DNA of 64,000 nt from Agapanthus africanus (taxonomy: Eukaryota; Streptophyta; Magnoliopsida; Asparagales; Amaryllidaceae), in assembly GCA_030015575.1 (NCBI GenBank), contig JASDDO010000006.1, forward strand, positions 207,581,632 to 207,645,631. Reading direction: 5' to 3'. Under the pieces are notes generated by a model. That model searched no databases. It saw only the letters and a program-made list of their open reading frames with translations, and was not told where the DNA came from. Positions 45,067-56,909 of the stretch are shown one piece after another (position 1 is the stretch's first letter; each line of letters begins with the position of its first letter). A program made the position numbers and the translations under genes.

Positions 45067-47161
45067 TGTTGGATATAGTGCCCTCAAAGTCAATTATTGG
45101 ATCCCAGGCACGTGATTGCAATGATTGAGGAGGACCTATGCCGGTAGGACAGTCTTACTCGAGATGATAGTATGCTATCTGGTTTGCCTTTATCAGTCAT
45201 GTACATGTTCAGGTGACTGATTACATGTTACACATTGATAGAGCCCTTAGGATCTTGCTTGACTACCAACAGTATGAGGGCGATCATATACGTGAGAGTT
45301 GGGTAGTCCATAAGCACATCCTTAATAGTGGTCCCTAGTCATGGGAGTTTCGAGACAGGGCATCGATACTCCGGAGTAGACTAGTGTATACAGTTGAGAC
45401 CCCGACGAGGGGCGGTGGCCGGTCTCACAAGCCACTGGTGTCAGTTAGATCGCCTAAGATGTATATAGGTGCTCATTGGGTTATGAGTACACCGGACAGG
45501 ACTCGCCGGGAACCTGCTAGTTGGTATTATACATATCGTCAGATAGCAGTTCCCTGGTGACATGTGTACAGGTTACTTCATCGACCTGAGGTCGTCATTT
45601 GTCTCGTGTGAGTTCCCATTGTGCTTTGATTTCTACCCTACCATGGATCAAAGGAGTCGTGCAAACAGGTAGTTTTTGGGTACAGTCCCGAGCCACATGG
45701 AAGCACGTGAGCGGATCGGCAGGGGATTCGTCTCTCCCGGTATTGGGGGTGGAGGTTACGCTGTGTCTAGGAAAGCCATTACACCAAGTCCTTGGCCAAA
45801 GCAGGTGAGAATTACTGGTAGGTACTCCGGTAGTTTCTCAGGGTGTTCAGGGCTTGTCTCCGACACGACTTATACCGCTATTGGGGGTCTGACGTTACTA
45901 GCCCCCTAGGCCGGATATGCGATACTCATAGACGAACGGACCGGACTGTATATACATTGTCACTGTTAGGCTCAGTAGGGTTTCCGGATGAGTTCGCTCA
46001 TTGGCCTCCCTTGAGGTCAGTACATGGGCAGCCGTTACGCACAGCTAGTGCCGCTGACGGCTTGTGGTTAAACCCACTGCCAGGGTACTGACGAGTCATT
46101 AGAGTCCCCCATAGATAGTTTCCCAAGTTCGGGCGAAACATTGTAGAGGCCGTATGGTTTTATGGCAGGGTTCGGAAAATGCACGTGCGTTTACGCACGT
46201 GTCATATTTCGGGCAGATAATACTGGTGGGCTTTGGTTTAAGCCGGATCCATGTATTATACTTAGTAGATATAATATCTTTATCTCAGTTGTATTTGTAT
46301 TCGGTCGTAATACAAATGCGAGTATATTTATACAGTTACGGGGTTATCCGGAAATTCGTTTCGGGATCACTTTTGGAAGTTGCCAGTTTCCAGTTTTCTA
46401 TCAGCCGTATTTAACATTTGGTTAAATGCGGATTTATCTTTTCTTGAGATGAGAGTGGAAGCTTCTAGATGGTGACTAGGATGGTGACTAGGATGGTGAG
46501 GTGGCTTAGTGCATTAATGAAGCATTTATGAGTTGATGACTATGTGTTATGAATCATTGTTTCTTTAAATGGTTTCATACTAGGTGTTTAGGTGATTCAT
46601 TCTCTTCATTAATTGTTGTGGTCACCCCCCTTCTCCTACACTCACCTCCCCCAACTCTATATATGGCAGGCCCATCCCCTCCTCTTCTTTGACACACTCT
46701 CTCTCACTTGATAAAAGAGATTATGATAGTTTGGGATTCATGAAATTAGATAGCTACAATTCTCATTTCACCCGATTCAAAAGGCAACTTCATTAACCGT
46801 TCATCCATGGCTTTGGACGTAACGAGACAAAGTGTTCTTCTCTTTCTCTACATCATCTTGGTCGTCTCTTCTAGAAAACTTGACGGTCGAGTTGCCTCGG
46901 GTCAGAGGCGGGAGCCCGTTTAAAGATCCGATGACCTGGTGCCACCTGGACGAGATCGGAGCAGCCGCAACGGAGCGTGGGATGATGGTTAAAGAATGAA
47001 GGACTCGGATCGTTCGGTATAGCCTTTCTACCCTCTTTGTAGTTTGTTAGTTTATCTTTAATGGCAGATCCTGGTTATAGTACGCGATAGCGCCAGTTGT
47101 AAAAGTTTTTGTTCCGCATTTGGCGTCTGTTAGACGGCCGGGGCGCTACCGTGGACTTACA
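45067..47161 (+). repeat. 3' LTR of E1
   Basis: Starts TGTTGGATATAGTGCCC and ends GTGGACTTACA. A 15-bp tandem duplication (GATGGTGACTAG-type) near 46470-46495 accounts for most of the length difference from the 5' LTR. Confidence 0.95.
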
Positions 47162-48791
47162 AAAGGTAGTACACAAGTGCACCCTATAACTGTTCCTAGT
47201 CGAGGGTGTATCGAGACACGACATCGATATTCCAGAGTAGACTAGCGTATACACATCTTGACCCATATGATGGGCGATGGATGATCCCACATCCATTGGT
47301 GTTTGACATCAAAGATGGTATACGGGTGCTCAGTGGAGACTGGGTACACTGAACGGACTCGTCGAGAACTCCTAGCTGGTATTATACCTATCGTCAGATA
47401 GCAGTTCTCTGGTGACACTGGTACAGGTTAGTCTGTAGACTTGAGATCGTCATAGAGTCTTGTGTGATTCCCACTGTGCTTTGATTTCCACCTTACCACG
47501 TTCATGAGAACGTGCAAAACTGTGTCTTTTGGGTACAGTCCCGAATCACATAGAGTCAATGAGCGATAGGAGGGGATTCGTCTCTCCCGGTATTGGGGGT
47601 TGATGTTGCACTATTCTCGATTGGCTATAACGATAAGTCCCTGGCCAGGGCTGCTACGGAGATTTACTGATAAGTGTTATCAGTAGTTTCTCGACCCGTT
47701 ATGAGCCTTACATCGGCACGACTTATCGGTTACTGGGGACTGACGTTTACCACCCCTAGACTAGAAATGTGACATATCAGACGAAGAGACCGGACTGTAC
47801 GGTAGTATTACTGACAGTCTTTTCAGGAGTAGGAGAAGGCTTGCTTGTTGATCTTCTGATCGCTCAATACCCGGGTAGCCGTGACGTCCAGCTAGTACCG
47901 CTGACGGCTTGTGGGTGCTTGATGTTATCATCACCTACTGCCGGCGTATTGACGAGTCTTTAGAGTCCTACACAGATGTTTCACTGGCTCAGGAAAAACG
48001 ATGATATGTGCGCGACCGAGATTAATACGAGTATGTGATACTGTATTCTATTCTCGCGATTTATGTTATCGGTCGATTATATGAGATATAGCTGGGTTAT
48101 CGAATCAAGTGTTGATTCGATAAGTTGATACAAATAATATTAGTCGTTCATATGATATATAGCCGGATTATTAAATCAAGTGTTGATTTAATGATTTAAT
48201 GTATAATTATATATTTGATATATTAATTTACATTAACTAATATTAGCTCACTTACGCTTTTCTTTTTCTCACATGTGCACACTTAATATATATGTGATAT
48301 ATATTAATTGTGTTTTCTTTTTGTGTCATGTTTGATGCCACATGCAACATGGGTGTATGAGACTTACACCATGCTAATGATAATGAAGGGTTTATTTATT
48401 TAGTGTAAATCAACTATTAGTTGGAAAATGGTCACATGGCATGAAGCTTGTAGAAGCTTGGAGATCCATTGACTAGTCCACTAGTTTTTTCTTACACTAG
48501 ATATTTATTAACCCAACCATTATCTAAACCCATGTTTAAGTCTCTACAAGAGTTATATGAGATATTTTCTCACCCATGGTTGCCATTCACTCTCTCATCC
48601 ATTATTTGCTTCACCTTCCTCAAGCTCAAGAGAGAGCTTTTTAAGTTTTGAGAGGAGCATAAAATTAGTGAGAAAATTAATTCTAAAGTGGGCAAAAATC
48701 CTACTTAAATCCTACTTCATCATCCTCTACTAGATTAGCAATTTAGTTTAGGGTGTTAGCTTCACTAATCCCATATTAGTGAAGAGGTAGT
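47162..48791 (+). repeat. 3' LTR of element C, second part (starts with TSD AAAGG)
   Basis: Continues the C LTR after E1 and aligns with 11700-12193 plus 22560-23705 of the 5' LTR. It stops after GAAGAGGTAGT, where the sequence turns into the reverse complement of a related LTR (element G). Confidence 0.85.
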
Positions 48792-49400
48792 TGTAGGGTT
48801 ACTAGGCATGACAGCAAGGTTTCGGGTGTCATCTTTCATGCCATATTAAATTTTTTCCTTGTTTAATAACCCTAAACAAGATCTTTAACTAGAGATTCAT
48901 ATGGAAACATAAAGCAAACAATTTACTTCTAAGTGATTAGGGATTACAACCTTTGTAGTCCGCTCCTTCACTTCACAAGCTCCAAGTAGTGGTCCCTTCG
49001 CTGCGATCATCAAGCTCCCGGACTCTTGAGAGACTCCATGAGGTGTATGATGTATCCTTGCTTGAAGTCTTCAAAGTCTATGATGATCTACGTCGAGGAA
49101 ACACGGACTCAAGCTATCTCTTCACTAATACGGAATTAGTGAAGCAAACACACTAATCTATATGGATAGTATAAAAGAGAATGATGAAGTAGGAATTTAG
49201 CTCACTTTAGTATTTAATTTCTTACTATTTTTCTTCTTGATCTCAAACTCAAGAGAGCTCAAAAGAGATGAGGAAGAAGAAGATGAAGAAAATATCTCAA
49301 GTGATGAAAATATCTATATTGGTTCAACTGCAACCCTTGGGTGAGTATATCATCCATATACTAACCCATGTAGAGAATTAACCATGGTAAGGGTTAATGG
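48792..49400 (-). mobile_element. Element G: inverted C-related LTR fragment
   Basis: Read on the minus strand, this is the 3' end of an LTR (ending CTAGTAACCCTACA) about 70% similar to 23450-24028 of element C. It includes the TAGTGAAGAGATAGCTTGAG, GACGTAGATCATC and GCGAAGGGACCACTACTTGG stretches. It faces the C LTR head-on, forming an imperfect inverted repeat. Only this part is seen because E2 is inserted at 49401. It may be a solo LTR or the end of a whole minus-strand element. Confidence 0.7.
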
Positions 49401-51606
49401 TGTTGGAGATAGTGCCCTTAGAGTCAATTATTGGATCACAGGCACATGATTATAATAATTGAGGGAGGACCTACCCCGGTAGGACAGTCTTACTCGAGAT
49501 GATAGTATGCTATCTGGTTTACCTTTATCATCGTGTACTGCTTTAGGTGACCTGACATGTCGCTATTGCACGTTGATAGAGCCCCTAGGATTCTTGCTTG
49601 ACCACCAGCAGTATGAGGGCGATCATATAAGTGGGAGCTGGGGTCTATAAGCACATCCTTAAAAGGTCCCTAGTCGTGGGAGTTTCGAGACAGGGCATCG
49701 ATACTCCAGAGTAGACTAGTGTATACAGTCGAGACCCCGACGAGGGGCGGTGGCCAGTCTCACAAGCCACTGGTGTCAGTTGGTTCACCTAAGATGTAAA
49801 CAGGTGCTCATTGGGTTATGAGTACACCGGACATGACTCGCCGGGAACATGCTAGTTGGTCTTATACCTGACGTCAGATAGCAGTTCCCTGGTGACATGT
49901 GTACAGGTTAGTTCATCGACCTGGGGATCGTCATTTGTCTCGTGTGAGTTCCCACTGTACTTTGATTACTACCCTACCACGCTCAAAGGAGACGTGCAAA
50001 CAGGTTTTAGTTGGGTACAGTCCCGAGCCACATGGAGGCAGTGAGCGGATCTTCAGGGGTTCGTCTTTCCCGGTATTGGGGGTGAGGTCGCGCTGTGTCT
50101 ATGAGAGCCATTACACGAAGCCCTCGGCCGAGGCAGGAGATTTACTGGTAGGTATTACAGTAGTATCTCAGGGTGTTCTGGGCTACACTCCGACACGACT
50201 TGTACCGCTTTTGGGGGTCTGACTTTTACCAACCCCCTAGGCCCGCCATGCGATGCTCATAGACGAACAGACCGGACTGTACGGATATTGTCACTGACAG
50301 GCTCAGTAGGGTGTCAGGATGAGTTCGCTCATCGACGTCCCTTTTGGTCAATAGCTGGTAGCCCGTCACGTATAGCTAATACCTCTGACGTGCTAGTGGT
50401 TAAATCTACAGCCATAGTATTGACGAGTCTTTAGAGTCCCCCACATTCAGTTACTCAAGTTTCGGGCGAAACGCGGTAGAGGCCGTATGGAGATATGGCA
50501 GGGTTCGATCAGATACGTGCGGTATTGCACGGATCAGGATCGGACGGTTAGTACTAGAGGCCGTATGGATATATGGCAGGGTTCGATTAGATACGTGCGG
50601 TATTGCACGGATCAGGATCGGACGGATAATACTAGCCAGCTTTGGTTTAAGCCGGATCCTAGTATAGTACAGTGTAGATTTTGTCTCATTGCATTTGTAT
50701 TTCGGTCGGAATACAAATGCGGGTGTGTATACACAGTATCGGGGTTTTCCTGTAATTTATTACGGGACCAGTTTTCTGGAGTTGCCAGTTTGTTTTCCGT
50801 TTCGGCCATTTTCGTTTGTATCTTTCATTGGCCGAAGATTGGTGGAGGATGGCTTATTTGCATTTGTGCAAATAAGCAATTATGGAAGGGGGTCTTTGCA
50901 TATTATTGTATCATGATACTTGCACCATCATTGCTTGACTTTCTTTAGTCATCATGTTTTGACTTGTGGTTTCATGATGGTTGTGGTGGAGTGAGGTTCT
51001 CCTTTTGTGATCATTGTTTATCATTGTAACCTTCTCTCTCTCTCTTGTATGATGGGGGGCTTATTCTTTTTCATTGCTACATTCTCTCTCTCCCTACCTC
51101 ACTTGGCCGGCCACATGAGATGAGGGTTGTCCTATTTTTGAGGGTGGTTCTTTGTTGATATCATATCAATTTTCCTCACCAAAATTCCCAAGAAAAACTC
51201 CATGGTTCATCCCTCCACTAAATGGAAACATCCATTACTCCGAAATGAGACATGAGCACTACACATTCTACAGCAAATCTTGGGCACGTCGACTCGCCAA
51301 CTTCGTGCCCGAGTTGCCTCGGTATAGAGGTGGGAGCCCGTAAAAGAAGCAGGCGATGTGGTGCCCTTCCGGCGAGGTGATGGAGACCGGACATTCCGCG
51401 GGAGATCGGGACGATGGCGAGAAGACCGGAGGACACGGATCGCTCGGTATATCTCTCTTCCCCATCTTGTAGTCAGCTAGGACTAGTTAATGGCACGATC
51501 CGGGTTTATAGTGCGCGGTGGTGCCGGTTCAAGAAAATTTAAAGTAAATCACCGCTTCCGCATTCCGGCGTCGGATTGATGGCCGGGGCGCCGCTGTGCA
51601 CTTACA
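49401..51606 (+). repeat. 5' LTR of E2
   Basis: 2,206 bp from TGTTGGAGATAGTGCCC to GTGCACTTACA. A 78-bp tandem duplication lies at 50478-50633. The segment from about 50810 to 51240 differs wholly from the matching part of E3 and of E1. Confidence 0.9.
50478..50633. repeat. 78-bp tandem duplication in the LTR of E2
   Basis: Units start at 50478 and 50556 (AGAGGCCGTATGGA). Each holds the hairpin GTGCGGTATTGCAC. The same duplication is in E3 at about 57992-58147, but E1 has a single unit, so it arose in the common ancestor of E2 and E3. Confidence 0.85.
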
Positions 51607-51607
51607 G

Positions 51608-51619
51608 TGGTATCAGAGC
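51608..51619 (+). promoter_or_regulatory. Primer-binding site of E2
   Basis: TGGTATCAGAGC, initiator tRNA-Met type, one base after the LTR end. Confidence 0.95.
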
Positions 51620-51823
51620 CTCGCCATTAACCTAGTCTAGCTTTGTCTAATGTGTTTTACACTTCCGATCGAACAAATGTTCCGAAAACCCAATAACACA
51701 TGCATCAGTTTTCTGTCAATTTTTTTCTGGCTCGAAATTTTTTTCAGGTTGTTGAATAGTGATGTACTGGAAGTTCTAAGCATTCTGTAGAAATTCGATA
51801 CAGTAACTCGACAATGGGAGCGT

Positions 51824-51860
51824 GGAACCGCGGCCAAACCCCCCTTTGGGCCGCGGTTCC
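51824..51860 (+). ncRNA. Near-primer hairpin in the leader of E2
   Basis: GGAACCGCGGCC (51824-51835) and GGCCGCGGTTCC (51849-51860) are perfect 12-bp complements around AAACCCCCCTTTG-type loop bases. This is the cleanest copy of the module. Confidence 0.85.
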
Positions 51861-53405
51861 GCCGCATAATGATGTCCTTGCCGTATCAAATTTCTACAGT
51901 TGCTTTCTGGGTTATACATAGGGTTTTTGGAATATTAATTTTGGGCCCAGAATTTCTTGATGTGCTACAGTAGTACTTGGGGCCCACTTGTTAAAATTTG
52001 ATCGATCGGATATTTTAAACACATTAGTTCACAGTATTTACATTATATCTGCAACCGTGAATGTCACTTGATCGGTAAATCCTGTCTAACTGCTATAGCC
52101 CGGTTAGACGGATTTGCGAACGTGACATTCACGTTGATGTTCTGTGTATTGCTGTGATGTTGCGGATTGGTCGTGGGGGATAGCCTGGTTGCAATGCTAG
52201 TACAGTTTTTGTTGTATTATGTACATTTGATATTGCGGGGCGAGCGTCCGACATGTGGACTGCCGTCACTGCCTGATTGTATATTATTCTTTTGGGGCAC
52301 GACCAGGTTGCGGTTGATGTACCCGTTGTATGTATATTTTACTTTCTGTACTAGGTTACCCCAAGGTGGGGTGCACGGATAGCCGAGTTCTAGAGGGCAA
52401 CGGGCCCGCATCTCATGGCATTGAGACGGAGGGGGCTTTACTCTAGAATTGGCGGGCTATTCGCCGCACTCGTAGGGGGTACAGGTTGACCCAGGAGGGG
52501 TGCCCAAGTTACCGGATTCCGTGAAGTGCTAGGTGGTCCATTCACGTTGCTGAAGGGGGCTGCCTCGCTTCAGGTTTTGGCGGGTAACTTGCCGCGCCCG
52601 TAGGGATCTAGGATTTCATTGCACAGGCTATCCATACGACCAGGGGAACGTCGGGTTTCAGTAGTGGCTCTGTGAAACCCGGGGATCCCAGATATCTGTA
52701 TTGTTCTGTGATGCTGTACATTTCTGTGATGTTGCATTTTTATCACGCCTTGAGCGAAATATAATATATTGGTATATATATTAGTAGATGTTGTATATGT
52801 TTTGCATCCGCGCTAGTCCAGTCCCCGCTCTGTCTTTAGTTAGCTAACATAACGGGTAATGACGGGACCCAGTGGCGAATGCGGATGGCATATACGTACG
52901 TCATATTATTTTCGTTCTTTGTGGTGTGATCAATTGATGGGAATGCGTTGATTCGGATCAATGCAAGTTAAAAACAAACCTATTCTGATTTTGTTGGAAC
53001 ACTTTTCAAAAGGCTGTTATTGCAAGGACGCTCTCTTTTGTTTTGCACAGTGATATTCGGTTATGAATATCCAGCTCCTCAGTCGACGAGGCAAGGGCCG
53101 AGATCCCTTCACCGGGAGTGACCCCTTGGACAAAAAGTTTGCGTCAGGGCATTAACTTCACTATAGCCGATTACTTTTGCTTTGCATCGTGGTATTCAGT
53201 TGGAATATCCTGCACCTCATTCTACGAGGAAAGAGCCGAGATCCCTTCACCGGGAGTGACCTCTTTAGCAAAGGTTTTCATCACTATATTTTTCTAAAAA
53301 GCTATCCGTTCCTTCAACGATATCAAGTTCATTACGTTAAAGGTTTTCGCCAGAAACCATTCGTAGCCCTCCGTCGTTTCATATGGGTAGTCAATAGTAT
53401 TCAAG

Positions 53406-53615
53406 CTGTGTTTGTTGGCCAAAGTCAAGGCACAGTGTTTGGTAGCTGTTGGTTATTCATATGCAGCATAGATAGATGCGTTGGTTTGGAACAGTCGTAC
53501 TGCCTTGTTTGCCAAAGTCAAGGGTAGGTACGGGTGGATTCAAATCAACCTGGAGAATGACGGGTAGAACTTGACATGTGACTTATGATTTGTTGGCCAA
53601 AGTCAAGGTCATAAG
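53406..53615 (+). ncRNA. Triple hairpin array in the leader of E2
   Basis: Hairpin 1 at 53406-53435 (CTGTG/CACAG), hairpin 2 at 53496-53532 (CGTAC/GTACG), hairpin 3 at 53582-53615 (CTTATGA/TCATAAG). All apices contain CCAAAGTCAAGG, with inner arms TTGGC/GTCAA and loop CAAA in copies 1 and 3. The outer stem of hairpin 1 shows a second independent two-sided change relative to CTATG/CATAG. Confidence 0.7.
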
Positions 53616-53918
53616 AGCATGGGGTAAAAATCACATCGGGAGTTTCTAAAGAAACTGAAACTTGCCAGATATGCGCATACCTTCTGGAGTGTGACACCGT
53701 GAGCGGATTCCGTCACGTTATCATACGATGATAGTTGGATCCCGATTCCCACTGATGAGTTGGTTTACTCCTCGGGTGATCCCGACCAATTCTTCTTTCA
53801 GGTTTGGAGGAGAATTTGACGGTACAGTGGGAGGTTTCCAGATTAGATAAATTGGTAACCATTCTGATCTAGGTTAGAGTGCACGCTGAGTGTTTCTTTT
53901 CTCTCTCTCTTTGGCAGC

Positions 53919-54889
53919 GACCATTGACCCGACCCTAGACTATGACTCAGAGACCAAAATTAACCGAACCTTCTTATACACTGGCTTTTGGATTATCAGA
54001 GTTGCAAACCTCATTGCCACTCCTACTTTTACCCTTTTCTCCAGGACACCCCGTATTACTACGAACGTCCACTTCCATTGGAAAAAACCATCGTATGGTT
54101 ATATACGAACTCGAAGGAATTTATTCGAGGATGGTTTCAGGTTCTGGAGAAAACGGATAGGACTATTCAGTTGTCTTTTCATTTTACCTTCTCTCAGGTT
54201 GTGAGTACTCCTTGGTTTAGGAGATAGTACACCTATTACGCAAATTGGATAGTCTTCTTCCAAACCTTAGGCTGGTGCCGAACGGTGGGGAATGAAGAAA
54301 ACCAATTAGCATAACGATGGTGTACAGAAGGTATTAAGTAAAGACATAACAAGGGATTAGTAAGAGGACAAAGTAAATTGCGACTGCTATTCATGACCAA
54401 ACCAAGTATTTCTTCGCCAATCCTAAATCACCTTTGTATTTCTCCAGAACACTCCGTATCACTACGAAGATCCACAGTTTATTGGATACTCCATCGTATG
54501 GTTATATACGAACTCGAAAGGAACTTGTTCCAGTTCGGGGATGGATTCTGGTTCAGGAGAAATAGGAATAAGGTTTATTCGGTTGTTTTTTATCTTCACC
54601 TTCTCTCGCATTGCTAGTGCTCCTAGGATTAAGACAGTACACCCATTATGCTTATTGGATAGTCTTCTTCCAAACCATAGGCTGGTGCCGAACGGTAGGG
54701 AAGGAAGAAAACCATTTGGCCTAAAGGGGTGTACAGAAGGTAATGACTAAAGACATATAAAGGGATTTGGAGAGGTGGCAAAGAATTACACGGTTACAGT
54801 TATGAATATGGATAATGGAAGAGGCATTACTAGGAATACCGGGATACCCCATCGAAACATTTCAAGGTTTCAGTTTCACTGTGTACTGT
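53919..54889 (+). repeat. E2 region replacing gag: about 405-bp block in two copies
   Basis: Copies near 54010-54390 and 54413-54790 share CCGTAT(T/C)ACTACGAA, ATCGTATGGTTATATACGAA and GATAGTCTTCTTCCAAACC. The period is about 405 bp. No gag domain is recognised in any frame; open frames of 70-100 codons inside are not conserved among E1, E2 and E3. Confidence 0.65.
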
Positions 54890-56909
54890 TAAAGGAAAAC
54901 TGATTTCCCAGTTAGACACTTGCTCCAGGGTATGTATTTACCAGGTATGATTCTCACATCTGTATGGCTTTGCAGGTGATGAGTGGGAGTAAGTTATTGG
55001 GAATTAGGTGATCATCCTCATTATATCGGGATTCGTTGTAATCGGTGATATTTGAAGAAGTCACCTGGGTTGGTTGCCGGGAGGCAAATATTTGGTTTTG
55101 AATATCCGCTGTTATGCACCAATTTCAAATTGATATATCTGTACGTCTATTTTTATAGAGTGAGATATATCTTTTTGAAATTATGTCAGTGACATTTACC
55201 TATATCAGTGGATGGTTAGGTAAGGAGCATTAAACAGCGGTGTAATTCTTCTTAACCATAAGTACAGTTTTCAACCTACGACACACAGTGAATGAGTTAT
55301 CAGACTCAAGGGACTTATACAGAGTATTGTATGTTGTCCAGGGTCCATCAGGATAGAGGGGTTAGTCCTCGTACTATATTCGGTTTACTTATGACTTCTC
55401 TAGTTTTTAGATAGGTGTTTCGTGGAAACACAAGGTCCGAATTTTGAGAAGTAATAGGTATTTGAATAAAGTAGAGAACCAGGTATTGCAAGTATCGGGA
55501 TTCTTCAAAGTGATCGAAGATGTAGATACTTGTGTATGGTGTTCAGTTGATAGTAATGATTAAGAGAACTTGCTTCTCTTTCAGGTTACTCATAATTGGA
55601 AGCATTCCTAAGTTGAGTAACGCTGATCGGCCTCCTTCCATTTAGTTGACATCCACTGGAGACAGCTGCATGATTTGAATCTGGTTCAATTAAATCAGTG
55701 CCTCTGGTTCTATATTGGATATAGAACAGTTCATATCTTAACGATGTTAAGGTATGGGGAGTTGTCCGGCTTATGATTAAAACCAGACACTGGACAACTC
55801 AAGGTACGTTTCTGTAATGGCTGTTTGTGGGTTGACCCAGACTATGACGAGGGTTGACATTCTACCATCTGGAAGATCAATAGCGATATTGTTCTAGACT
55901 CACCACAGTTTTAATAAAAATGGATTTTTCAGAAAACAGTAGTGGGAGTATGGTAGAACTGGAAATGATTCCAGAACCACAAACGATTACTGAAGATTTG
56001 ATAGGAACCTAAAGATTCAATCTGGTTTGACATTCCATTAGCCACTCCGCAGATATGGTGGGTAACCTCAGGCACCCGAGAGGTACTCCAGTAGCCTCAA
56101 GGACGGTGGCAGGGAGGTTCTTGTTTACCCAGATTTGCCATTACTGTTGTTCCAGACTGTGAGACCCGGCAGAAGGATGAGTATAGCGTCGTTCTAAACT
56201 AGTTTTAGAAGTGTACGTGTATATGACTCTGCCAGAGGGTTGTCGTAGTCAGTGGGAGCAGCGGAAGCATTGGTGGACATGTTGCTTATGTCTATTTATA
56301 GACTAAAGCAGAGTAGCGGAGATAGATCATCTATTTCTGATGTGACAGTCATAGGTTTGACTTCATCAAAATAGGGGATGGATTTGTTAAGAAGGTAGTA
56401 GGGTGTAATGTCCTGGTATTTGGATGACATACACAGAGTAGGAAGTGATATTCCTATACTACAATCGGTTATATTTTGGTCGTCACACAGTGGTTTCTCC
56501 ACATGGGACTTGGACATTATATCAGACCTACTGGTTACTAGATCTATGGTTTTAGATCTAGATTTGCGTGGTTTCCCAATCAGGGTACTTAGACAGCATT
56601 CTAAGGGTATTTAGAATGGACGACTCCTGTCACGGTAGTGTACCTGCAGGTAATGGAGTCACCCTCTCTAAATGTGTCTTACAGACTAAAGGGGAGAGGA
56701 TGTGCATGATTGGCAGATCACTTGCTCAGGCAATTGAGTCAATCATGAGATGTCAAGTACCACACCAGATGTTGTTCTTGCACTAGATGCAATAAGTTGA
56801 CATTGATCCAATCCTGGAGAAACAGTCGGAAGCAGTTTTAGAACATAAGTGGATGTTCTAGGGATATGATAACGACAGCCTCATTCGGGAGACAGTTATC
56901 ATTCCAGGC
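54890..56909 (+). pseudogene. E2 fossil pol, cut by E3
   Basis: Follows the same decayed protease-integrase-RT-RNase H path as E1. The gag-pre-integrase part deleted in E1 is kept at 55070-55262. The RT YVDD neighbourhood near 56415-56465 reads in one frame as YLDDI, but stops lie on both sides. It breaks off in RNase H at ATTCCAGGC, where E3 starts. Confidence 0.75.

Larger units (their letters stand above)
37702..47161 (+). mobile_element. Element E1: complete non-autonomous copia-type element, 9,460 bp
   Basis: LTRs 37702-39783 (2,082 bp) and 45067-47161 (2,095 bp) differ at only a few percent of sites by eye. The primer site, long leader and polypurine tract are present. No usable gag or pol ORF exists; the pol region is a heavily decayed copy. 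The same decay is seen in E2 and E3, so it predates their spread. The LTR start TGTTGGATATAG is a diverged Angela-type start. Confidence 0.9.
11309..48791 (+). mobile_element. Element C: gag-less Ty1/copia split by B, F and E1
   Basis: C is one element in four visible pieces. They are the 5' LTR (11309-12193 plus 22560-24028), the internal region (24029-29467 plus 36660-37243), the 3' LTR start (37244-37701) and the 3' LTR continuation (47167-48791). Removing the nested elements and one copy of each TSD gives a 5' LTR near 2.35 kb and an internal region near 6.0 kb. LTR opening, primer site and polypurine tract place it in the Angela lineage. It lacks most of gag and carries multiple pol stops. 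The right end is hidden by element G. Confidence 0.85.
51620..53918 (+). other. 5' leader of E2
   Basis: Contains the near-primer hairpin (51824-51860), a decayed CGTTAG stem near 52834-52855, two CACCGGGAGTGACC blocks (near 53040-53130 and 53180-53275) and the triple hairpins (53406-53615). It ends GGCAGCGACCATTGACCCG, with ATT where B and C have the gag ATG region. Confidence 0.8.

Noticed and set aside
55070-55262. A 193-bp segment in E2 (and 62661-62852 in E3) absent from E1, first taken as a small inserted transposon
   Set aside because: Its 3' part aligns with the gag-pre-integrase region of B, so it is original pol sequence deleted from E1.
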